The notes below the pieces were generated by a model. It saw nothing but the letters and a program-made list of their open reading frames with translations. It had not been told where the DNA came from and did no database searches. A stretch of 64,000 nucleotides of DNA from Telopea speciosissima (lineage: Eukaryota; Streptophyta; Magnoliopsida; Proteales; Proteaceae), in assembly GCF_018873765.1 (NCBI RefSeq), contig NC_057917.1, positions 59,888,464 through 59,952,463 of the forward strand, given 5' to 3'. This document shows positions 36,602 to 48,939 of this stretch, one piece after another (within the stretch, counting starts at the first letter, position 1; every line of letters starts with the position of its first letter). The position numbers and the translations under genes are program-made.

Positions 36602-38450
36602 GGTCGGTCCCGAAGCAATCTGTGAGACACACACAAAGAGGTTTTAGCAAGAGAAGCAAGGGAACAGCGAGAATTTATCTTCTTTCAAGGAAAGCTAGGG
36701 CTTTCATCGTTCCAGTTTTCCCTACAAACTCAGCCCAGCCCCAAGTTTCTGATACTTCTAATTTCTGGGATAGTTTCCCGCCGCCGCCATTGATGGGTTT
36801 AAGCAAGAAGAGAAGTTTGAAAAGTGAAGAGCAGGGACTGACTTGGGGTCTCTTACCTGAATTAGTCCTATTTTCCTCTCTTCATGTCGTACATGTAGTA
36901 TGTTGATGGTGAATAGCAGGGACTGACTTGGGGTTTTTAGTCTGTTGGATATAATGTTGTGTTTCTTCCTTTCTTGACGGAATATGTACATGTATTAAAA
37001 TCCTCTACAGCACCGGCGGGGCGGCGGTGCACATCCGGCGGCACAGCGGAGGCCATGTGTGCCATGTGTGCCACCTGGCCTCTGCTGTGCCGTCGGATGT
37101 GCACCGTCGCTCCGCCGGTACTGCAGAGGATCCTGGTCTATATGTACATGTATAGGTGGATTTCTCTCCAATTCCTTAAAGTGTGCAGTGCAGCAGTTAG
37201 GGCCATAGTTAGTAAGTTCGGGAATGGCAATAACACGGGAACGGATACGTACGGCAGTCAAACGGGCTGTACGGCAATAATACTTTTCAAAAAATTCGGC
37301 ATAATAATACGGTGCGGCAATAATACAGTACGTGTTTAATACATGTATAATACGGTTGCTCTGTAAAAATCCGGAGCAAAAATACGGGCATATATTCACT
37401 ATGCAACAGACATGTACACCTAATAAACATAATAATAGCATTTACTGATGTGGCCAAGAAAGCACCCAAGCTAATTGAGAGCCTCTGGGCTGCAATTTGG
37501 GTGGGACACTAGCTTAACACAAACAAGCCAAGAATCTAAACAATTATACTGGAAGAGTTTTTAGCTTGCCCTAATGGGGAGAGGGGGGAGTTTAGCCATA
37601 TGAGACTAAAGAGTATAGTTAATAAATCATAGAGTGATCGAGTGGACTTCTCTTGTTCCTTATTATATTGGTGGGCACGGAGTCTAGAATGGCACCTAGG
37701 CTGAATGTAAGATGCTTTCACTCCAGTACTGCAACAAAAAAAAAAAGGTCCAGCTAGCTGACCATTTATGCTAAAACCGAAGCACATATTGAGTTACAGT
37801 TAATCCAGGAAAATCGTTTGCTGTAGTAATGCACACCATCGGATAAGTTACAGTTAAAAGAAACTGACTATGCTTCCAGAAGCTCAAAAATAGAGAAAAA
37901 TGTCACGAAAAATCTCAGAATTATTTAAAAGGCATACAAAACATTCTGGATGGTTTCAGCAACATAGCTGAATGAAATAAACAGCTATGGAAAACAGAGA
38001 TGCGTGGGATCGTAGAGTTTGAATGCAGGAATCAACGTGAGTACGACGTATGGACCCAAGGTGTCTCTAGGCTTTTATCCATTGTTGCTGAACGTAATAG
38101 CAGACACAACTGAGAATTAGGGAGGGGAGGAAAGATTTTTGAACTCTGACCAGATATGCAGTGTATTAAAACCCAAAAACACTCCTCAACTTGAAACTCA
38201 GAGATGGAGAAGAATGGAGGGAAAAAGGTTTCAGGAAAATACCTGAAGTAATCTGCCGCTGCAAGTGCACCGTTGCAATCGCCGGACTGAAGAAAGCAAG
38301 AAGCACCACTGCAATCGCCGGCCTGAAGAAAGCAAGAAGAGGAAGAAGAGACAGAGAGGAAAGGAGAGTGAGAAGCAGCCGTTGGAGTTTCTTTGCTTCT
38401 CCGCTGGAGAAGACGAGGGTTTGGTTTGGTTTTGGTAAGTCGTAGATTTT
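36602..38450 (-). other. likely SDN 5' UTR exon and leader intron
   Basis: A good acceptor (TGTCTCACAG|ATTGC, exon from 36619) sits 18 nt before the SDN start codon. Upstream, a pyrimidine-rich segment ending CTTCAG|GTATTTTCC at 38243 looks like a leader exon of up to about 200 nt with an internal 36-bp repeat. Together they suggest a 1.6-kb 5' UTR intron holding the hairpin at 37004-37136 and a TACGG-rich repeat at about 37206-37440. This is inferred from splice signals only. Confidence 0.5.
37004..37136. repeat. GC-rich long hairpin
   Basis: Inverted arms of about 57 bp: CCTCTACAGCACCGGCGG facing, in reverse complement, CCTCTGCAGTACCGGCGG, both continuing through CGGTGCACATCCG and GGCACAGC. 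The central loop is only about 10 nt. It is probably a foldback element; a related short copy sits inside the SINE at 18450. Confidence 0.85.
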
Positions 38451-38843
38451 AGTTTGGGAAAATATCATCCCCTCCCCTCTAACTTTTCCTAATATCAACC
38501 CAGTCTCTAAGTTTTGAAAAACGACTTTCCCCTCCCCTGCTTTTTAAACTTGCTATCAACCGTACCCTATTGTTAGAAAACTCCATTATCTGATGACGTG
38601 GACATGTTCAAATTTTCAAAAACCCCATTTTACCCTTACTAACTTGTAATACCCAAACTACCCTCTTTACTCCCAACAAAACCCTTCTCTTCATTTCTTC
38701 TCTTCGCCTTCTTCTGCCTCCAGCACCACCACGACCACCACTGCCAAGGGGCAAGGCAGCACCTCCACGAGCAAATAATAAAAGAACTACAAATCCTAAA
38801 AATTATTGGACAAAAAGTGGAAACTATAGAAGTTAATTGGCTG

Positions 38844-39551
38844 TGTTGCGTGTGAAAACCTCCGATGCTTGGTTCGCAGTGGATGAACCTAAAAACCAAG
38901 CAATGGCGCAAGAGGGCCGGTGTGGCTCAGGCCTAGGACTCTCCGTGCTCAAGTCGGGTCTCCAACACGACAGGCAGTAAGCTGCGTAGTAAAAAGCAAG
39001 ATGTGGAATAGAGCTCCATACAGGTATTTATAGAGTAAGTAGGAGATGAGACGGTTGGGAGAGTCCTAGTATGGTAGGAGTCCTTCTTTCGGAAGGTTCT
39101 CTCGCGTAGAGCGGAGTGGAGAGTTATTTTTCGTGGTCGGACTCTTATTAAGGTAAGAGTCCATGTAGAGTGTGATTACGTGTTGCGTTGGGATCGTGGC
39201 TCGGTCCTTATCCCGTGATTCTCGGGATGTCTTGACGTGGCCGAAGATCCCCGTGGGGTGCTATGGGAGTCTCAATGGAGGAGGGCTCGGCCTACGAGGT
39301 CGCCGGTGGGGTCGGCCATGGAGGTCGGCCCGATAGGAGGTTGGTCTCGGCCATGAGGTTGGCTAGGAGTGCCTGGCTGACCCGTATAATCTCGGCCTCG
39401 ATCGCCGGAAGCTCGCACAAACCAGGCTTTGTCGGGTGACTTATCGGATATGGGTCGGCCCAATTTCTGCTCGGCCCAACTCGGTTCTCGGGCGAGGTCG
39501 GGTCGGCCCCGTGGCGACCTCACGATAGGTGGGGTGTTTTATGCCTCATCA
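38844..39551 (-). repeat. 3' LTR of the Tat element
   Basis: 708 bp, TGATGAGGC...CGCAACA on the minus strand. It matches the LTR at 48940-49651 throughout, with frequent 1-5 bp indels and few substitutions. Confidence 0.9.
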
Positions 39552-39792
39552 CAGGCCCCCACTCATCGAGGTGTCGGCTCGGCTGATGAGTGAAATTCCG
39601 GGCGCTTGTCGGAAGAATCTCGCGGTTGAGCCAAGATTATTTCTTGCTCGGTTTGACGCACGATCTAACGGTTGGGCGTCGGTGTCACGTCGGCGATCAT
39701 TATGGCGGGCTCGGAAATTCAAACGTCCTTTGATGCGGGCCGTTGGATCATGTTGAGCTGCAGTCGGCCGTTGGATCGAGGGACCCAAGGAT

Positions 39793-42369
39793 TATAAATA
39801 GGTGACTCCTAACTATTCATTCTTCACTTCTTTAAGTTATTGACTTCTCGGCAAGTTTGGATCCGTCACCTCGGTAGATCTCGGTAGACTTCTCAAGCAA
39901 GTTTGGGTCCGTCAACTCGGTGGATCTCGGTAGACTTCTCGGCAAGTTTGTCCTCGATCGACTCGGCGAAGCTTTGTTCGTGATCAACTCGGTATCGTTT
40001 CATTCCCGCTCGGCTCTTCTTCAACCGGTAAGTCTTCTCCTTGACATGTCGGTTGTAGTAGTCCTATGGGCGAAGGCGCTCGCCGAGGCGAGAGAGGGCA
40101 CGAAGTCCGAGCCGAGAACTCCCCATTCGCTCTCCCACCATAGACTGTTGGGCTCGACATCGGATGAGCCCGACGTGGTGGGCTTCGTCAGGCCGAGGTG
40201 GCCGAGCCCCGTTACCCATGGAGTCGACCACGCGGCCCAATCCACGGTGCGGTCAGGGCCGAGAACTCGGGTTGTCCTCATCCAGATGAAGAGTCAAGTG
40301 AGGAAGATTCGTCCGAGGTGGGGGTGGCTCGGTCGGCTCGTCTACGACGCCCACGAGGAGGAAGGAAGTGTCGGCCTTTGTTCGAGAACGCACGATCACG
40401 GAGGCCGACCTCGACTATCGCAGGGCGACCTACGCCATCCCAGGGACATACGGACTCAGAGTTCCTAATCCCGGGAGATGGCACGCTTCATCGAGGCCGG
40501 CGAGGTGGCTGTCTGTCGACGCCCTTCACGTGCGGGTTTGGCTCCCGTTCTCGGCTGGTGGACGGATCTTGGACCACTTCCACCTATCTCTGGTCAGAAG
40601 TGTGCGAACTCCTGGCTGGCCGTCTATGGCTTCTACGCCTGCATTGCGAGATGGGCGAGGTGCTAGCGTGGGGCTTTTCTCTCGGCTCTTCTTCTGAAGA
40701 AGTCTCCCAGAGAAGGGGGTGGTATTATTCTGCCGCCGATCGGGGAAGAGCGCGGCTCTAGGCGGTCACAAGTTTACAGGCACGCCGACCTTCAACAAAT
40801 CTTGGAAGCCCCGTTTCTTCTTCGCTTCCATTCCCAACAGCCCTCTCCGAACCCGAGTGGAAGGAGATGAATCTGAATTATGTCAATAGAGTATTACCCG
40901 CCAGAAGCGAGATGACCTCGCTCGACCCGATCCCAGCGTCCGCCCTTCGATGTTCTCCGGCTTGGGACGAGGGTTTCTCCCAGTTGGCATATGACCGGGT
41001 AGGAGCCCTTGCCGAGCCTGTCTTTGTTGTCAGTGACCTCGTTACTTAGCTTTCTTTTCTTGTTCGACTCGTTTTTTGTGTTTTCGATTTCTCTTGCGGT
41101 GGTCGGCCACATTCCTCCTATGGACACGGCTCGGCGGGCCGAGATCATCGCATGAGCAGGAAGAAGAAGAATTGAGAGAAGAAACCAGGCGAGTCCTCCA
41201 AGGCCTCCAAGGGAAAGGGGGTGATGCGGGACCATCGGATGCGGTGGTCGGCTGGAGGCCGAGAAGAACACGGGTCGGGCCGTGTCTCGAGAAAAGGAAA
41301 GGCCGAAAGGCGAGAGAGCCCGCCGAGAGACATTAAACGCTTGAAGCTCTCGGTTAACTGACAAGTGGCGGCCTTCCGCCGTGGCCTCCCCACCAACATC
41401 TCCCGACACGTCTGGGAGGGCTTGGCCAACAACGTCCCTGTGAGGCCGACTGGCGCCTCTTCCGGGGACTCGGCCTTGGCGTCGGCCGCTCACGCCAAGG
41501 TGGCTGGATGCGATCGGCTCCCAGTGACAAGGAAGAAAAGCTGGAAGCGTCCGAGGCCGAGCTCCTCTCCACCCTATTTCAAGACTTCAATATGGTAAGT
41601 TTCCTTGTCGGCTCCCCCCTATGATCGATATGTAGTTTATCCGATTCTTTGTTCTCATGCTTTTTTGTAGGGGTTCGCCAAAGCGATGGAGACTATGCTC
41701 CGCCCGAGCGGCTCTGACCGAGAACTATTCCTTGGGCGTCCAGTGCAAGAAGGCTTATCGGGACGCCCGGAGATGCCGTTCGAGGCGTCGGGAGACCCGA
41801 GAAGCTCACCGCTGGCCGAGGCCGAGTGGAAGCTCTCGGCCGAGGTGGCAGAGAGAGAGAGGTCGGGGCCTGCAGGCTCGGCTCGCCGAGGTGAAGGAAG
41901 AAGGCCAAGGAAAATCTGGCCACGGCTCGGAGCGGCGATTAGCGACTATCTCCACTGGAGGAGTACGCCAATATACGCCACGAGATCGGAAGCCTCCCTT
42001 CGCCGAAGGTTTTGAAGCTGGCCGAGTGAGCTTTTGGCCGAGATCAGGCCGCGTATCCTGATCTCAATCTCTCCCGCTTTGACGACGATGCGACTACTTT
42101 TGCGGGGAGATGGGAGATGAGGAGGGAGCCGAGGTCACCCAAGCTCGGCCCACGGAGGCACTGCTTCAGCCAGATGTCGTCCCTCAGTAGGCTGGACCTC
42201 AAGACCACTGCCGCCGAGCCCAACACCGCGGACGCCTCGAGGTGCTTCCAAGTCCCCACCGAGGGAGGCGAAGATGTAAAATTTTTTATTTTTTTTTTTT
42301 TTTTTTTTTTTGTGGGGCCGAGCGGCCTCTTTTGTAACCGTGCCGATCAGTCGGCTTTCAATGAATAAA
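39793..42369 (+). CDS. antisense gene-like unit of the Tat element
   Basis: On the strand opposite to gag-pol, between integrase and 3' LTR, lies a complete gene-like layout: TATA box TATAAATA (39793-39800), candidate ATG at 40045 (MSVVVVLWAKALAEA), GC-rich coding-like sequence, a 76-bp GT-AG intron (41595-41670) joining QDFNM to GFAKAMETM in frame, and AATAAA at 42364. Spread over two or three frames, the region around 40480-40760 reads CGFRLPF, HFHLSL, NSWLAVYGFYAC and GWYY, a pattern like the plant-transposon-protein domain of antisense ORFs known in Tat elements. The region after the intron is Glu/Arg/Ala-rich, possibly coiled. Frameshifts prevent one continuous ORF. A further intron around 41030-41110 is possible. 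The function of such antisense proteins is unknown. Confidence 0.6.
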
Positions 42370-42750
42370 CAATTTATTTTTGTCAAAATTTGTCTAAGTA
42401 TTTGAACTCGGTGCCCTCAATATTCTTTTCCTTGCGTATTCTATTTTGTTTGTGGCCGATCTGCCGAGTTGTTTCCCTAGCCGAGCTTAGGAACTCGTCT
42501 CTTTTTATCCATGTTCCCCGTTGTCGGCGGTTTCGACCATGCAATGCCGAGGTCAATGTGATCCTCACCTTAGTTGTTTAATTCGCCCCATACGCGGACA
42601 CATGGCCGAATATCCTTCTGGCCGAGCCCAATTCCTTGGCTTAGTTTTGTACTTTGTTAGGCTCGGCCAAATAAGAATGGCGGCCCTTGAGATGTCGGCC
42701 ATGTCTATTTGGACAGTCTTACGACCCGGTGACAACTTTGTGAGTGTCGA

Positions 42751-42930
42751 TCTTTGATGTCGGCCTGATCTATGAGGACCGGTCTTATGACTTGGCTGCC
42801 GACCTATGAGGGTCGGTCTTTGATGTCGGCCTGGTCTATGAGGACCGGTCTTATGACTTGGCCGACCTATGAGGGTCGGTCTTTGATGTCGGCACTGGTC
42901 TATGAGGACCGGTCTTATGACTTCGACTTG
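42751..42930. repeat. 63-66 bp tandem repeats in the Tat element
   Basis: Three units start TCTTTGATGTCGGC at 42751, 42817 and 42880, each with CTATGAGGACCGGTCTTATG; a more diverged fourth may precede them. They lie between integrase and the end of the antisense unit, where Tat elements often carry tandem repeats. Confidence 0.85.
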
Positions 42931-43180
42931 GGAGCTTGCCAATACGTTGCTTGTTGGAGAAAAGACTTTATTGAATCAAATGTCGGAGGCCGAAACCGAA
43001 TACAATCATGTTGAATTATTGAAAAAACTTTTTTCAAATTTTCAGAGTTCAAGGTCTCGGTACCTTCTTGCCCCGGTGCGCAGCGATATGCGCCGAGGGC
43101 GAATTTGCTTGGAGACTATGTGCGGCCTTCCGAGTTTGGTGCTAATTTTCCTTGTTGCCTCGTTTGAGATGCGCCAGGTT

Positions 43181-44040
43181 TTACGAGAACAAGGTCCCCT
43201 TGACGAAAATGCCGCTCTTTGACTCTTGAGTCATAGTAGCTTCGTCTTCCGTTAGTACGCCACGTTTGAGTAGGGCATTTTCTCGGACTTCATCGAGGAA
43301 GTCCAAATTGGCTCGCAGCCCATCTTCATAGGTCTTCTCATCGAAATTGAGCACTCGGTATGATGAAGCCATAACTTCAACCGGTGCGAGGGCTTCGGTC
43401 CCATAAGCGGCGAAATGGACTCTCCCGGTTGGAGTTCTCACGGTCGTCGATATGCCCATAGGGCGCTTGGGAGTTCTTCCACCCATCTCCCCTTGGCCTC
43501 ATCCAACCTTCTCTTAATACCGGCGAGTAATGTTCGGTTGGACACTTCCACTTGTCCGTTTGCTTGTGGGTGAGCGGCCGAGATGGGTCGGAAGTCAATG
43601 TGGAAGTGCTGAGAATTCTCGGAAGGCGGGTTGTTGTGCGTGCCATTATCGGTGATGAGAACTTTGGTAGCCGAACCGGTAGATGACCTTATCTCGAAAA
43701 AAATTTTCCATGTTCTTTTCGGTGATGGTGGCGAGGGGCTCGGCCTCGACCCACTTGGTAAATGTAATCGATGGCCACTACTACGTATTTTACGTTTCCC
43801 GATCTTTGGGGTGAAATCTCCGAGAATATCCATTCCCACATAGCGAATGGGATTGGGCTCGGCATTAGGGTTAATTTTGTTCTTTGGTCGGCTTGGGATC
43901 GGCGCAAGCAGTTGGCACTTCTCACACGTCTTCACGTATTTCATGGCCTCTTCTTGCATTCTTGGCCAATAGAATCCTTGCTTAGAAGTATCTTGTATGC
44001 CGAGCTCGGCCGCCCATGTGACTTCCACAAATTCCCTCAT
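43181..44040 (-). pseudogene. Tat integrase (frameshifted)
   Basis: The zinc-binding segment ends VKTCEKCQ. The catalytic core has YVGMDILGDF (first Asp), ITDNGTHNN (second Asp) and HPQANGQVEVSNRTLLAGIK (with the Glu), followed by LPSALWAYR, YGTEALAPVEV and a C-terminal region. Several frame changes break it. Confidence 0.88.
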
Positions 44041-44109
44041 GCACCTCGGCTAATGCATACTCGGCCCCCTTCGGTCCCGGACATCGGAGAAGAGGGGCCG
44101 AGATCTCCT

Positions 44110-45090
44110 TTGTAGAGTACTCGTCGATCATTGAATACTTTGAAGCTCGGATCTTGACCTTCCTTGCTTCATCTCGGTTCCCCCGGGAGCGAGGTCATTC
44201 TCTAAGTAGTTGACAATGGGGTCCAACCAGGTCGGCCCATCCTCTTCTATGTGCTTTAAGCTCTCTTCTTGTAAGGATGGCTTCTCCAATATTTCTATGT
44301 ATCTTGATCGGCTCAAGTATTGGAGGTCGGCCTCGGCCAACTTAGATAAGGAGTTTGCCGCGGCATTCTCTTTTCTCGGTATTCGAGTCATCTCAAAGTG
44401 CTCGAGCTCGGCGATCGAGATCTCGGGCTCGGCCCGGATATGCTATCATCCTTTCATCTTTTGCTTCATAGTCTCCATTGACCTGGTTGACCACGAGTTG
44501 GGAGTCTCCTCGCACCTTCAACCGCTTTATGCCCATAGCTTTGCGACTCGAAGTCTGCTAGAAGGGCTTCATATTCAGCCTCGTTGTTCGAGGCGGGGAA
44601 CTTGAACCTTAGGGCATATTGGACCGAAGCCCTCGGGACTTACAGTATTAGGCCGGCTCCGCTTCCTCTGAGTTGCTTGAGCAGTCGACATTCATGGTCC
44701 AAATCGGGTCGGCCGTAGCCCCGACCTCCTCATTGTCTTTTTCTTCTCCAACCTCATGTTCGGGCCGTGCCTTCGGCGATGAAGTCGGCAAGGGCTTGTC
44801 CTTTTATCGCCGTCCTCGGTCGATAGCTTATATCGTATTCGCTTAGCTCAACCGCCAGGAAATCAACCGTCCCAAGCGTCGGGTTTGTGTAATATTTTCT
44901 TGAGTGGTGGTCGGTCGACCGCGATCGGATGAGCTTGGAAGTATGGTCTTAGTTTCCTTGCAGCCGTGACTAGAGCAAATGCTACTTTCTCAAACCCGGA
45001 GTATCTTGTCTCGGCATCAACAAGAACGTGGCTGATATAGTATATCGGCCTTTGAGCTCGACTCTCTTCCACGATCAACACCGCATCGAC
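44110..45090 (-). pseudogene. Tat RNase H and second (archaeal-type) RNase H
   Basis: The first RNase H segment (45081-44863) has RPIYYISHVLVDAETRYS and KLRPYFQAHPI. After a linker, frames with NVDCSSNSRGSGAGLIL, NNEAEYEALLADFE and, further on, RIPRKENAAANSLSKLAEAD mark the additional RNase H typical of Tat elements. Frameshifts are frequent. Confidence 0.85.
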
Positions 45091-46030
45091 CGCTACGGGA
45101 GTGGCGGCTAAGTAGACTTGAAGCTCCTCTTTTGGTTCAGGTCATGAGGAGAGGCGGGTTCTCCAAATACTTCTTCAGCTCTTCAAAAGCTTCCGGCATT
45201 CGGACGACCGAGATAAAGTCTTTTGGGTTCGAATATTCTTTAAGGCCTTAAAGAATGGTAGACACTTGTCGCCCGATCTCGACATGAACGCGCCAACGCC
45301 GCCACCGTCCGTTTAGCCTTTGTACTTCTCGAATCGTCCTTGGAGGACTCATCTCTGGATGGCTCGATTTTTGCGGATTGGCTTGATGCCTCGACGAGAC
45401 CATGAAGCCGAGGAACTTTCCGAGGTTACGCCGAATGCACACTTGATGGGGTTGACTTCATCCGGTTTTTCCTCAATACGCCGAATGCTTCTTCCATGTC
45501 GGCCAAGTGGTGCTTCGACCTTCAAACTTTTCACCAACATGTCGTCCACGTAGACTTCCATGTTCTTTCCGATCTGCTTCGCGGAATATATGGTTCACAA
45601 GGCGTTGGTATGTTGCTCGGCATTCTTCAATCCAACGGCATGACCTTGTAGCAGAAATTCTCTTGGTCGGTTCGGAAGGCCGTGTACGACTCGTCCTCCT
45701 CATGCATCATGATTTGGTTGTAGCCGAGTACGCATCCATGAAACTCGGCATTTCGTGACTGCCGTGGCGTCGATCAAGAGGTCGATCCAAGGTAGTGGGT
45801 ACTCGTCTTTTGGGCGAGCCTTGTTGAGGTCGGTGTAGTCGACACACATTCTCCACTTCCCATTCGGTTTAGGGACCATGACGACGTTGGCCAACCAGGT
45901 CGGGAATTTCTCTTTCGGATGAAACACGATCGGTGAAGCTTCTCCACCTCTTCTTTGATTGCAATTTGCCGATCAAGTGCGTAGTTTCTCCTCTTACGCG
46001 GATTGGTTTCCGGCCGGATCCACATGGAGT
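45091..46030 (-). pseudogene. Tat reverse transcriptase (frameshifted)
   Basis: NVVMVPKPNGKWRMCVDYTD, LNKARPKDEYPLPWID, CRATYQRLVNHIF and the catalytic MEVYVDDMLVKS (45561 downward) appear in the right order but in different frames. The active-site YVDD itself is intact. Confidence 0.9.
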
Positions 46031-46189
46031 CGGTGCTCGGCTATATGTCAGGTATGCCCGACATATCGCGCCGACCAGCGGCGAAACATCGGCGTTCGCT
46101 TTTAAGAAATCTCCGAGCCGCCTTCTTTGATCTTTATTTAGTAGTGATCCGAGTGGACCACCTTGGTTGGGTCATCTTCGCCGAGATGA

Positions 46190-46770
46190 AGTGGGGTCAA
46201 GTCTTCCACGGGTCGCCCTCTTCTCTCGATAAGCTCATCCGCTGATCCTCGGGGAGATGTTCGACGCACATGGCCATTCCTCGAACATTACCCTTGTTTT
46301 GCTTGACGAAGGTCGCGTAGCACTCTCGTGCCTTCTTTTGGTCGCCTCGGACCTCGCCGACACCGTTCTCGGTGGGGAACTTCATCTTCAAGTGAGTCGG
46401 GAGATGATGGCCTGGAGGGCGGTCAATGACGGACGGCCGAGTATGGCGTTGAAAGCCACTACCGACCGTACCACCATGAATTTTGGGATCGTCGCCTGGC
46501 GGGGAGCTTGCCCAATTGTGACTAGTAGATCGATCGAGCCCTTGATAGTCGCGGCCGCTCCGAGAACCCGTGAAGCGAGGTTCCTTCGGCTTAAGCGCTT
46601 GTCGCGAAGCGAATTGTCCGTGCGCTTCCAATGACATAAGGTCCACGGATGCGCGGTATCGACCAATACCCGGTGTGCAGTCATTCGCAATTTCTACCGC
46701 ACCACTAAAGCATCGTCATGGGGTAAACTTATACCTTCGAGGTCGGCTTAGTAAATGAAATCGTCACCGC
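46190..46770 (-). pseudogene. Tat protease region (frameshifted)
   Basis: Frames read ATIKGSIDLLVTIGQAPR, AFNAILGRPSLTALQAIIS and HLKMKFPTENGVGEVRGDQ, the conserved stretch at and after the aspartic protease of Tat polyproteins. The N-terminal Asp-containing motif is degraded or frame-shifted. Confidence 0.75.
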
Positions 46771-46829
46771 CGGTTTGAGTTTCTTGGCGGGCATCTCGGC
46801 TACCCCGACGAAGCGGCGTTTGCCTTAGC

Positions 46830-48700
46830 CTTTCGAGTACCTTCTTGCCGGGCCCCAGAGGATAGTGTATATGGGGGCTCCCTTGTCGTTGCTCGGCCCG
46901 GATCCGTCCTCCTTCTTCTCGGCTCGGACCTTGTCATCGTCTCTTTCAACTCGCCTGGTTTCGGCCTTAGGCTCGGTTCTTCTCTGTTCTCGGTCATCCG
47001 CCGCCGACCTCCACGATCTTCTCGGCCTCCTTTGACATATCTCTTCAAGTGGCCCGCTTTTATCGGCTCTTCGATTTCTCTTTTGTGATAACAATCTTGG
47101 TGTCGTGACCGATGTCCTTATGGAATTGGCAATACTTGTTGGGATTCGAGATGACCCCGCTTGCATCGGTCGGGGTCGGCGGATGTACCCCCATCTTGTA
47201 TTTGCATCAGGATCTCCTTGCGAGATGCATTCAATGGCGTGTAGTCGGGCTCCGAGCTCGATCGACCTTTCGGCTCGGCGATCCGTCCTTGGCCTTTTGT
47301 CTTCTCTTCGGTCGTCGGTTGTCGGCCTTTTCTTGTCAGTACGACCTTCGTTGCCCTTCAGGGCTTGGAGGACCTCGGCCATGTTTGCAAACTCGTTGCA
47401 CCTCTCCAAGAGCTCGGCCAGGTTTCTTTTCGGCTTAGGGCCAAGTCCTTGATGAGGTCCATGTCGGCCAATCCGTTGCTCATAGCCGTATGGGCCGTGG
47501 CCTCATCCAAATCCTTGATATCTAAGGATTCCTTGTTGAAGCGGGAGCGAATGCTCGGATCGACTCGTCGGGCCTTTGCTTCACGCTAAGAAGGTTGACC
47601 GTGGTCTTCTTATGTTTCATGCTACTCTGGAAGGCGTGACAAAGGCTCGACGAGTTGAGCGAGCTTTTTATGGAATTCGGCGGCAACGGGAAAACCATGA
47701 GGTCGCCGCGCCCTTGAGGATGCGGGGAAGGCTCGGCAAGAAACGATCTCGGTTCCCAGGTACATGGTCATCATCGCATTAAAGTAGTTGATGTGATCTG
47801 TTGGGTCGGTCGTCCGTCATACTGTCAAGCGGGGAGGTTTGAAAGCGTGTGGTAGCGGCGCGGTCATGATCTCGGGAGGATAAGGGTGACGCCCAACCAA
47901 AGAGTAGGCATCAGGGTGCCTGTTTCTTCAATCCCTCCACCTGCTCGGCCAAGTCTCGTAGCCGTTTCTCCGGCTCGGTTTCGGTGCTCGGCCAACCAGC
48001 TCCTCGGCCCGTGGAAGATAGGGTCGGTCATCCCATTGTGGTCGGCCATTACGGTCGCTCGGTCCTCACCATCCTTCCTTGTTCTTCTTTCTTCTTGGAA
48101 GTTGGACCCTCGGGGGCTCCCCTGTTGTTCTTCTCCGGGAGGTGAGCTCCGGCCGGGGAGTATGATGAGATCTTTCTCCTTGCCTCGGTGCGCCTTTCGG
48201 TGGGTCTTTCCTTTGTTCTCGGAATCTCCTCTGTTCATCCTCTCCGATCCGATCCGGAGAATACCGACCTCCTCGCTACGAGCCGGGCTGGTTCGATTTC
48301 TTGCCTGTTCGCGGACTTTGGCGATGTTCTCGTTCACCCCGCCGAGCGCCTCCATTGGTGCGCGGAGGTGGAGTCTTCGACGAGACGGAGTGCGAAGACG
48401 CGGCCCGACTCGGCTCGATCTGCGCCGGCCACCATTTTGTTGCAAGTTTCTTTCAAGCGCGCCTTTGGAGGGAGGCGCGGCGTGCAGCTGGCCCATCAGC
48501 CCGCCTCGGGCCATCGGTTCATGAAGGAGCGCGACATCTCGTTGGTGTGGAGCATGCTTTGCAAATCCATAAACTGCCGATTATTAGCCGGAGCTTACGG
48601 GTCCAAATTCTCCGGCAATGGTGGCGCGCGGTAGGCCATTCCCGGTCAAACTTGGCTCGGCACTGTGCCGCTAGCTGCGGCCGTGGTTAACACACCTCCC
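46830..48700 (-). pseudogene. Tat gag (frameshifted)
   Basis: From 48700 downward come PPLPENLDP and NRQFMDLQSMLHTNE, a charged linker (open frame 48514-47864), then the retrotransposon gag core with EIMTAPLP, FKPPRLD, HINYFNAMMTMYLG, ILKGAATSWFSR and KKTTVNLLSVKQRPDESIRA, and ELLERCNEFANMAEVLQALK. A Lys/Arg/Glu-rich tail follows. At least four frame changes occur. Confidence 0.85.
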
Positions 48701-48939
48701 CCATTCCCGCTCTCGGGAGGGGAATGGTACTCGTGATGTCTGCTGCACCGCCCTAGGGGTCTTGTTTATACCTGCCGAGAGGCTTCGGAGGCGGTGATCG
48801 CCTCGTTTGCACAACAAGTTGCGGCTCCTCCGTACGGGAAGTAGAGCCATGTTGCCACGACCTCGTGTGCACCATTATTATTGCTGCGGGAATTGATAGA
48901 AACGCGATGCTTGCGATGTCGTTCCTACACGGCGCCAAA

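Noticed and set aside
47886..48524. 212-codon plus-strand frame opposite gag
   Set aside because: It is the shadow of the GC-rich gag linker on the minus strand, which has recognisable retrotransposon context; the plus-strand translation has no motif.
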